From: Methanoregula sp.
Lineage (GTDB): Archaea > Halobacteriota > Methanomicrobia > Methanomicrobiales > Methanospirillaceae
NCBI GenBank assembly: GCA_028679185.1
Contig: JAJRBZ010000038.1
Span: 1-64,000, forward strand
DNA length: 64,000 nucleotides
Reading direction: 5' to 3'
This document shows, in pieces, positions 57,341-64,000 of this stretch. The notes below the pieces were generated by a model that was given only the letters and a program-made list of their open reading frames with translations, ran no database searches and was not told the DNA's origin. The position numbers and the translations under genes were made by a program. Numbering within the stretch: position 1 is the stretch's first letter; every line of letters begins with the position of its first letter.

Positions 57341-57553
57341 ATGGTTCGTCGTGTAGTTGATCTGGATGCTGCATATGTAAAAGCGTTGGGAAAAAAAAGA
57401 GCGTTATCCGATGAAAAAAAAGGTATAAACGGTTTTGTACTATCGAAAAAGAATGAAGAGCGGCTTGCAGCTGCAGCGCGTGTTGGTGAGTCAATAAATG
57501 ATGTGATCAGCCGGATTTTGGATGAGCGTGATGGAAAAAAAGATAAAGAATAA
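57341..57553 (+). CDS. small ribbon-helix-helix/antitoxin-like protein
   Basis: C-terminal LSKKNEERLAAAARVGESINDVISRILDERDGKK resembles antitoxin-type RHH segments. Confidence 0.45.
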   Translation: MVRRVVDLDAAYVKALGKKRALSDEKKGINGFVLSKKNEERLAAAARVGESINDVISRILDERDGKKDKE

Positions 57554-57771
57554 CATATCTTGATTAAACTAAAAAAAGGTTTGTTTTTTTAAAATTTTGA
57601 ATTTAACCATTGGATTATCAGCATCCCAATAGCAGCATTTTGAGATGGATGAAAAAAGTGAAGAACTTTATTTCGCGTAATGTCGGAAGGTCTTCTGGTT
57701 TCGTGTAGGTTTGAACGTGGCATTATCCGATCGTTGAACGGGTTTTTGTTGCGATGCCAGCAACAATATAT

Positions 57772-57918
57772 TTATTGATCGGGCAGCATCAATTTACAGA
57801 CCAGGCAATACTGCCAGGGAATTGCCAACCACTTTTGTATTTTATTTTTCGTGACCTTGATATGCGCCCGATGCATAGCTCCGTGGTTGTTCGGGCATTG
57901 CCTGGAAGACGACTTCAT
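57772..57918 (-). CDS. small putative zinc-binding protein (48 aa from inner ATG)
   Basis: MKSSSRQCPNNHGAMHRAHIKVTKNKIQKWLAIPWQYCLVCKLMLPDQ with CPxxH...CxxC ligands. Confidence 0.45.
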   Translation of the reverse strand: MKSSSRQCPNNHGAMHRAHIKVTKNKIQKWLAIPWQYCLVCKLMLPDQ

Positions 57919-57920
57919 AG

Positions 57921-57934
57921 AATGGTATACCATT
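57921..57934. promoter_or_regulatory. 14-bp perfect palindrome AATGGTATACCATT
   Basis: read directly; 2 bp upstream of the minus-strand ATG of the 57772-57918 ORF. Confidence 0.5.
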
Positions 57935-57991
57935 TTCAAAAGGATAAATTTAATCAGAAGGAGAAACAAAGAGATTTTGCATATTAAAAGA

Positions 57992-58067
57992 CTGCGTTAT
58001 AATTTGTTTTCACTCCATATTACAATTAACAGCCAGTTACTATGGAGTAATACATAATGTAACGCAG
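57992..58067. repeat. 76-bp nested inverted repeat (CTGCGTTA...ACTCCATA...TATGGAGT...TAACGCAG)
   Basis: outer 8-bp arms 57992-57999/58060-58067 and inner 8-bp arms 58012-58019/58041-58048 are perfect; the segments between arms are partly complementary. Confidence 0.65.
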
Positions 58068-58193
58068 AACGGTCAAGTAAGCCGTATATTAATAAATCCC
58101 TTAAAAAATGATAATTATCGGCAAAGACAAAGGAAGGGTTTAAAAAAGGTAATTTTTTACTATGTAGTCAGAAGAGGAGAAGTGAGACAAGCG

Positions 58194-58937
58194 ATGTTAA
58201 AAGCAACGATTGATGCAGATATGTTCAGGGAATTTATCGATGCGATTTCGGCTCTCGTTCCTGAGTGCAGGCTGCACGTTGATGAGGATGGGATCTCTAC
58301 AAGAGCAGTTGATACGGCTAATGTGGCAATGATCGGAATCGAGCTGAAAAAAGAGGCTTTCGATTCCTATAAAGCAACAAAAAGCCAGCTGGGGATTGAT
58401 ATATCCAAGATGAAAAATATTTTCGGGATGGCAGGTAAGGGAGATCTGATCAGTCTTGAGCTTGCTGATAATGCCCAGAAAATGTCAATCTCTGCTCACG
58501 GATATCATTACTCGATAACTCTTCTGGATACGAACACGATACGGAAGGATCCAAACCCTCCCACCATTAATCTTCCAGGAAAGATTGTTATTACCGGTGA
58601 TGATTTCAATAATGCGATGAAAGCAGCAGCGGTAATCTCAGATAAGATTGCTCTCGGAATCAACCCAAAAGAACAAACATTTTACCTTATTGCTGAAGGA
58701 GATACCGACAATATCCGCCGAGAATTTGGTAAAGATGAACTTAAATCACTGACAGCAGTTGAAGCACGTTCACTCTTTTCGCTTGATTACCTGAAAGATA
58801 TGGGTAAGGTAATGAGCAAGGCTTCAGAAGTGGAAATATATCTTGGTATCGACCATCCGGTCAGGTTCTCCTTTGTCATTGCAGGAGGCAGCGGCCATGT
58901 TGAATACCTGCTGGCACCTCGGATAGAGGCCGACTGA
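58194..58937 (+). CDS. pcn: DNA polymerase sliding clamp PCNA
   Basis: MLKATIDADMFREFIDAISALVPECRLHVDEDGISTRAVDTANVAMIGIEL...; C-terminal YLLAPRIEAD. Confidence 0.95.
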   Translation: MLKATIDADMFREFIDAISALVPECRLHVDEDGISTRAVDTANVAMIGIELKKEAFDSYKATKSQLGIDISKMKNIFGMAGKGDLISLELADNAQKMSISAHGYHYSITLLDTNTIRKDPNPPTINLPGKIVITGDDFNNAMKAAAVISDKIALGINPKEQTFYLIAEGDTDNIRREFGKDELKSLTAVEARSLFSLDYLKDMGKVMSKASEVEIYLGIDHPVRFSFVIAGGSGHVEYLLAPRIEAD

Positions 58938-60031
58938 TGGATTTTAGGCCATCAGCAAAGGAACTTTCCCATTTCCCCTTTTTAAAAAAAGCACAGGACT
59001 ATATTAAAGATATTTTTCCTCCTCTTGAGGTCCTGCTCAAACAGGAGCGGGGAAAAATTATTACAGATCTCGCTTTAACACGTATCAGCCATGCGTTATC
59101 CCAGAAAAGATCCTTTATATCTCATTTTCAACAGCGCCATGAAGATGAAATAGCCAGTTTTGTCGTTTCGCGGATTATTGCATCCTGCATTCAGGATAAA
59201 AACCTTTTTGACCGTCTTGCACGATATGAAGCGGAACGTGCATATTATTTCCTGGTTTCAGAAATAGGAACAGAAAACGGAGAGAGGGGGTGGAATGAAA
59301 ATACTCCCCTTGACGAAGAGGGTTACAGCCCCCTTTCGAAATATATTGCTAATGAATTCAGGATAAATATCTCAAGCGACCGCATGCCGCTTGCCGATTA
59401 TGTGGAGATTGCGGCACCCCTGCATGATGCACGGTTTAAACTGGTAAACCGGAGAGTTCAGCAGGGATATGTGGAGATAAAAAAAGAAGAACGATATGAA
59501 TTACTCCGTGAACGCATACGTGTTTTTCTGCGTCGTGACCTGCCATTTAAAATCCCAAAACCCCTCTGCGAACAACTTGACCCTGTGGCAGAACCGGTAA
59601 AAAAAGTGTACCAGGAGCAGATGCTCCAGCAATTCGGTGCCATCGATGAGGATGCATTCCCCCCCTGCATGAAGGCATTGATTCTGGCACTTACCTCAGG
59701 GACCAACCTGACCCATGCAGGACGATTTGCACTGACGACGTTTATTCATGCTGTGGGTATGGATGTCATCTCAATTGCCCGGCTTTATGCACGATCACCG
59801 GATTTTGATGCAGAAAAAACGATGTACCAGGTGGAGCATATAACCGGCCGGGGAGGAACAGGCACAGAATATTCTCCTCCTGCCTGTGCCGCTATGATGA
59901 CAACCGGGCTCTGCGTTCATCAGGATGGATTATGCGAGAAAATCAGTCATCCGCTGAGTTATTACAAAGTCAGAAAAAAAGACATGGCAAAAACCAAAAA
60001 AACACCAGAGACAAATCCCAATGTAATTTAG
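58937..60031 (+). CDS. priL: DNA primase large subunit
   Basis: 364 aa; conserved Cys pattern CMKALILALTSGTNLTHAGRFALTTF...YSPPACAAMMTTGLCVHQDGLCEKISHPLSYY. Confidence 0.9.
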   Translation: MDFRPSAKELSHFPFLKKAQDYIKDIFPPLEVLLKQERGKIITDLALTRISHALSQKRSFISHFQQRHEDEIASFVVSRIIASCIQDKNLFDRLARYEAERAYYFLVSEIGTENGERGWNENTPLDEEGYSPLSKYIANEFRINISSDRMPLADYVEIAAPLHDARFKLVNRRVQQGYVEIKKEERYELLRERIRVFLRRDLPFKIPKPLCEQLDPVAEPVKKVYQEQMLQQFGAIDEDAFPPCMKALILALTSGTNLTHAGRFALTTFIHAVGMDVISIARLYARSPDFDAEKTMYQVEHITGRGGTGTEYSPPACAAMMTTGLCVHQDGLCEKISHPLSYYKVRKKDMAKTKKTPETNPNVI

Positions 60032-60222
60032 GTAATTTTTTCATTTACCAGGTATCCGGCCCCTGAAAGGAATAAAATAAAGATCACAATTGCTGCCAGG
60101 TAGGCCACTCCCGTGACAGTTACCATCGGTAAAATAACGAGCATTACTATCAGGACGAGAAAACCTGAAACACCTATGATTACATCAAGGAGTCGTGCAT
60201 CCATTGGAATACTTTTCGCCAT
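60028..60222 (-). CDS. small membrane protein (64 aa)
   Basis: MAKSIPMDARLLDVIIGVSGFLVLIVMLVILPMVTVTGVAYLAAIVIFILFLSGAGYLVNEKIT. Confidence 0.55.
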   Translation of the reverse strand: MAKSIPMDARLLDVIIGVSGFLVLIVMLVILPMVTVTGVAYLAAIVIFILFLSGAGYLVNEKIT

Positions 60223-60313
60223 GAAAGAATATATGTATATCCGAATCAGCAGAATCCTTCCATGAAAGCAAAAGGCACCCTTAATATCAGCGCTGCATAT
60301 CAATGGTACATTT

Positions 60314-60871
60314 ATGAACGATCCAGGCCGGGAGCGTAGTGATGTGCTTGAAAAACTTGCACAGGCAGCCGGACTGCTTGAAGAGTCTTTGGATGTCCGG
60401 CTCATTCCTGCACGTGGAGCAATGCTTGCGTATGCCATCAGGGGTGCACGGGATAGTAATGGTGTTGCGGCTGTGCAGGGTGGCATTGTACCTAAACAGG
60501 GAAAGGCCTATGTTGCAGGACCCTGTGCATTTGGCGTGGAAGCGGATATCGCTCGAATAGTTCTTACTGCAATGAGATTTGATCCACAGATGCGTTGTGC
60601 CGTGACCCTTCGTTTTTCCAGAAATGTGCTGAGTGTCATTGAGAACCTGCTCCTTGAATGTACTTCGTTTGACACTGCACAGGAACCTCCCGGAATAAGT
60701 ACGATGGACTGGGGTGTTGCGTACTGCTGCAAAGAGGGCGTACCTGACGTATGCTATGATTACGGAGGGAAAGGAAAAGAAGGCACCATACGCCTTTTTG
60801 GTGAAAAACCAATCGACGTAACGAACAATATTATTATGATATCGAACCGCATTATACATATCGAACTTTGA
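60314..60871 (+). CDS. ThiN-domain thiamine-phosphate synthase-like protein
   Basis: 185 aa; VRLIPARGAMLAYAIRGARDSNGVAAVQGGI... and STMDWGVAYCCKEGVPDVCYDYGGKGKEGTIRLFG. Confidence 0.75.
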   Translation: MNDPGRERSDVLEKLAQAAGLLEESLDVRLIPARGAMLAYAIRGARDSNGVAAVQGGIVPKQGKAYVAGPCAFGVEADIARIVLTAMRFDPQMRCAVTLRFSRNVLSVIENLLLECTSFDTAQEPPGISTMDWGVAYCCKEGVPDVCYDYGGKGKEGTIRLFGEKPIDVTNNIIMISNRIIHIEL

Positions 60872-60882
60872 GGGAATTACAC

Positions 60883-61074
60883 ATGGGAATCAAACCATCA
60901 TACATCAAAACGCTTGGTACTGATCTACTGGCTAAACAGCGGGAATATTTCTCCAGTAACTTCGATGAAAACAAGCAGCAGCTTGCCAAATCTGCAGTAA
61001 TTGATAGTAAACGTGTCCGGAACCGTGTTGCCGGTTACATCACGAGAAAAATAAATACCAAGAGACGCTCATAA
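60883..61074 (+). CDS. rps17e: 30S ribosomal protein S17e
   Basis: MGIKPSYIKTLGTDLLAKQREYFSSNFDENKQQLAKSAVIDSKRVRNRVAGYITRKINTKRRS. Confidence 0.92.
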   Translation: MGIKPSYIKTLGTDLLAKQREYFSSNFDENKQQLAKSAVIDSKRVRNRVAGYITRKINTKRRS

Positions 61075-61082
61075 CCTTATTC

Positions 61083-62015
61083 ATGTTCGAAGGTGTCCTT
61101 CCAGCAATCATAACCCCTTTTAAAAGGAACTCTGCGATGGACCTTGATGTCCAAGGTCTGAAAAGCAACATCGGTTTTCTCTTTTCCTGTGGTATCCACG
61201 GAATTGTCCCCTGCGGGTCTACTGGCGAATCAGCAACACTGACTTTCGAAGAGCATGAAAAAGTCATTAAGATTGCCGTTGATAAGGTAAACGGCAAAAT
61301 TCCTGTGCTTGCCGGTACTGGTTCCAACAACACAGCAGAAGCGGTAAGGCTGACCAAAGCTGCAAAGGACATCGGAGCGGATGGTGTTCTTGTTATCAGC
61401 CCGTATTATAACAAGCCAAACCGTTCAGGACTTATCAAGCATTATACCAAACTTGCCGACCTCGATATACCTGTTGTCATGTATAATGTCCCGGGACGCA
61501 CCGGACAGAACCTTGAACCTGATCTGGTTGCAGAGCTCGCCAGGCATCCCAATATTGTCGGGATAAAAGAAGCGAGCGGCAATATCGGGCAGATGTCCCG
61601 CATCATTGAAGAAACACAGGATGAGGATTTTATTCTGATTTCCGGTGATGACAATATTACACTGCCTGTTATGGCCCTTGGCGGTGCAGGTGTCATCTCA
61701 GTTGCGGCAAATGTAGACCCCCTGCGAATGGTCGCCATGTATGAGGCAATGAAAAAGGGAGACTACCAGAAAGCACTTGTCCTTCACTTCGCGTTGTCGC
61801 CTCTCCTCAGATCGATGTTCATCGATACAAATCCGATTCCGGTTAAAAAGGCGGTTGAACTTCTTGGTATGGCGGGTGGTCCGGTCAGACTTCCGCTCGA
61901 CGATCTTGATGAAAAGAAGACAGAACAACTCAAAAAAATTCTCTCCACCATACCCAAAAAAAGTGCTCCAAAATCCTATGGGATTCTAAAGAAACCTGTA
62001 AAACCGGCACGGTGA
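61083..62015 (+). CDS. dapA: 4-hydroxy-tetrahydrodipicolinate synthase
   Basis: GVLPAIITPFKRN, CGSTGESATLTFEEH, SPYYNKPNRSGLIKHY, YNVPGRTGQNL, GIKEASGN. Confidence 0.95.
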   Translation: MFEGVLPAIITPFKRNSAMDLDVQGLKSNIGFLFSCGIHGIVPCGSTGESATLTFEEHEKVIKIAVDKVNGKIPVLAGTGSNNTAEAVRLTKAAKDIGADGVLVISPYYNKPNRSGLIKHYTKLADLDIPVVMYNVPGRTGQNLEPDLVAELARHPNIVGIKEASGNIGQMSRIIEETQDEDFILISGDDNITLPVMALGGAGVISVAANVDPLRMVAMYEAMKKGDYQKALVLHFALSPLLRSMFIDTNPIPVKKAVELLGMAGGPVRLPLDDLDEKKTEQLKKILSTIPKKSAPKSYGILKKPVKPAR

Positions 62016-62023
62016 ACTGAAAT

Positions 62024-62788
62024 ATGATAAAAGTGGTTGTATGTGGCGCCTTTGGCCGCATGGGGCAGACAATCGGACGGATGGTCAACGAGTCTTCCGA
62101 TCTCGAGCTGGTCGGGGGCATTGACCTCAAACCAGGTTCATTCTTCGGTACAGATATTGTTGAGTCAAAGAATGCCGAGGCATTTCTGCAACGTGCCAGA
62201 CCTGATGTTCTTATCGACTTTACGATAGCAAATGCCGCAGTCGGGAACGTAAAGATGGCTGCCCGCAACAAGGTAGCGCTTGTTGTAGGTACCACCGGGT
62301 TTACGAATGAACAAAAAACAGAGATGGAAAAAGCTATTCAGGGTACTGTACCTGCAGTCATCTCCAGTAACTTTTCGGTGGGTGTCAATATTTTCTGGCA
62401 GCTGCTGAGGGATGCGGGAAAACTTTTAAAAGATTATGATATTGAGGTGATCGAAGCCCATCACCGGAACAAAAAGGATGCCCCAAGTGGCACAGCAAAA
62501 ACAATCCTGCAGATTCTGGATGAGGAAGCTGGTTTGCGGAAAAAGATATATGGTCGCGAAGGTATGACGGAACGTAAGGATGAGATTGGTGTTCATGTCA
62601 TACGGGGTGGTGATATTGTCGGTGATCACAAAGTTTTGTTCTCGAAAAATTTTGAGACAATTGAACTTTCCCACAGGGCATATGACAGGTCGGTCTTTGC
62701 TAACGGGGCTCTCCATGCTGCACGCTGGGTTGTCGGTAAAAATCCAGGTATTTATGGTATGAAAGATGTCCTGAACCTGAAAAAATAA
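62024..62788 (+). CDS. dapB: 4-hydroxy-tetrahydrodipicolinate reductase
   Basis: VVVCGAFGRMGQTIGRMV, VGTTGF, SSNFSVGVNIFWQL, EAHHRNKKDAPSGTA. Confidence 0.95.
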   Translation: MIKVVVCGAFGRMGQTIGRMVNESSDLELVGGIDLKPGSFFGTDIVESKNAEAFLQRARPDVLIDFTIANAAVGNVKMAARNKVALVVGTTGFTNEQKTEMEKAIQGTVPAVISSNFSVGVNIFWQLLRDAGKLLKDYDIEVIEAHHRNKKDAPSGTAKTILQILDEEAGLRKKIYGREGMTERKDEIGVHVIRGGDIVGDHKVLFSKNFETIELSHRAYDRSVFANGALHAARWVVGKNPGIYGMKDVLNLKK

Positions 62789-62990
62789 TTTTTTTAAAAA
62801 AAAACCTTGACAATAGCACATCATTTTTTGATTTTACAGATTTTTTTCCCTGTTGCAGCTGATACTGCAACACGTATCCTGATGCATTTTTATAAGAAAA
62901 AATACACTGAAACCTTCGATTATATTCTTGCATTTGAGGATGATACAATCGAAACCTATTTTTTATCTTTTGGTTAACATATACGATGAA

Positions 62991-63173
62991 GTGAATGCAT
63001 TGGTTGCAATCGTTGACACAAGTAAATGTACCGGATGCGAAACATGCGTAAATGAATGCCCCGCATCCGCAATTGTCATAGAGAACGAAAAAGCCAAGGT
63101 TGACAAAGACATGTGCGTTGATTGTCAGACATGTGTGGATGTCTGCCCTTCTGAAGCAATACTCGTGGAGTGA
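62991..63173 (+). CDS. 2[4Fe-4S] ferredoxin (copy 1)
   Basis: 60 aa, GTG start; [12 protein letters not shown] and [12 protein letters not shown]. Confidence 0.88.
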   Translation: MNALVAIVDTSKCTGCETCVNECPASAIVIENEKAKVDKDMCVDCQTCVDVCPSEAILVE

Positions 63174-63352
63174 ACGGTTTGGTAGCAGTCGTGGACAAGG
63201 ATAAATGCTCCGGTTGCGAGACCTGCGTCAGTGAATGCCCGTCATCCGCAATTTCAATGGACAACGAGAAAGCAAAAGTCGATAAAGACATGTGCGTTGA
63301 CTGCGAAACATGTGTTGACGTATGCCCTTCTGAAGCTATTCATATGGAGTGA
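63170..63352 (+). CDS. 2[4Fe-4S] ferredoxin (copy 2)
   Basis: 60 aa, GTG start overlapping the stop of copy 1 (GTGA); [12 protein letters not shown] and [12 protein letters not shown]. Confidence 0.88.
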   Translation: MNGLVAVVDKDKCSGCETCVSECPSSAISMDNEKAKVDKDMCVDCETCVDVCPSEAIHME

Positions 63353-63621
63353 AAAGGAGTATTATCCGGTCTGCCACTCATTGTATCAGATTCCTTTAAA
63401 GATACAGCGTCTGCAGGTTAAAAAAATCCTCCTTTCTCTATTGAAAAGTATAAAACAGGTAAAAAAAATTCTTAATCCAATTCCTCGTCGATGGATTCTG
63501 GTGGTCTGTGTTTCTTGGAAGCTAAAATTTAAAAAACAACGTTTTTATTATCACAGGAGAAATGGAATTTTACAACCCGCCATTTTTCTACGGGATTACA
63601 GACATACAGGACCTGACACAT

Positions 63622-64000
63622 ATGATCAATGTTGGAGTGCTCGGAGCTACGGGTGCGGTTGGTCAGCGATTTGTTGAACTATTAGCGAATCATCCATGGT
63701 TCAATCTTTCGACTCTCGCCGCTTCTGAACGCAGTGCGGGACAGCCTTATGGAAAGATTGTGAACTGGCGTCTTGAGACTCCATTTCCAGAAAAGATCGC
63801 GAAAATTAAAGTGACTCACACATCACCAAAAGCGATGAAGGATGTTGATCTGGTCTTCTCCGCCCTTCCTGCAGATATTGCACGGGATACAGAAAATGAA
63901 TTTGCCGATGCCGGGATAGCAGTCTGCAGTAATGCGAGTTCCCACCGGATGGAACCTTCCATACCGCTTGTTGTTCCCGAAGTCAATCCTGATCATCTTG
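63622..64000 (+). CDS. asd: aspartate-semialdehyde dehydrogenase, N-terminal part (runs off window)
   Basis: MINVGVLGATGAVGQRFVELLANHPWFNLSTLAASERSAGQPYGKIVNW...VFSALPADIARDTENEFADAGIAVCSNASSHRMEPSIPLVVPEVNPDHL. Confidence 0.9.
   Translation, partial: MINVGVLGATGAVGQRFVELLANHPWFNLSTLAASERSAGQPYGKIVNWRLETPFPEKIAKIKVTHTSPKAMKDVDLVFSALPADIARDTENEFADAGIAVCSNASSHRMEPSIPLVVPEVNPDHL

Noticed and set aside
63231-63677. 148-aa plus-strand ORF overlapping ferredoxin 2 and asd
   Set aside because: Out-of-frame read-through of ferredoxin and asd coding sequence; no sensible protein pattern

Overview
The window reads as a methanogenic archaeal chromosome segment. I infer Methanomicrobiales, possibly Methanoregulaceae-like, from SepCysS, archaeal PCNA/PriL, Hef, UPF0147, S17e, a nitrogenase-like protein and abundant REC-PAS-kinase sensors; no taxonomic search was run. 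From left to right it carries: a NifU/NifS/TusA/DsrE sulfur-transfer cluster; MarR plus a bacterial-type LonA; Hsp20; an orphan nitrogenase component-1-like protein; an acyl-CoA synthetase; a Rieske protein; arginine deiminase and carbamate kinase; a CBS/DRTGG Mn-type pyrophosphatase; a PLP decarboxylase and homospermidine synthase; SepCysS with a small overlapping upstream ORF; a two-domain PPK2; ThiI; a geranylgeranyl reductase family protein; three REC-PAS sensor kinases; GyrB/GyrA; a frameshifted MFS transporter; an Fe-S aldo-keto reductase; Hef; GlyRS; PCNA-PriL; ThiN; S17e; and dapA-dapB-ferredoxin-ferredoxin-asd (asd truncated by the window end). I see no CRISPR array, rRNA operon, convincing tRNA or intact insertion sequence. 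The best leads are: (i) the sensor at 43.6-46.0 kb with an Asp-to-Glu receiver and a degenerate ATP lid; (ii) a small ORF overlapping sepCysS by ATGA; (iii) matching palindromic operator candidates in front of marR and lon; (iv) a 76-bp nested inverted repeat and a tiny zinc-finger-like ORF with a 14-bp palindrome upstream of PCNA; (v) a linked arginine-to-homospermidine gene set; (vi) two disrupted genes with single-base homopolymer lesions.
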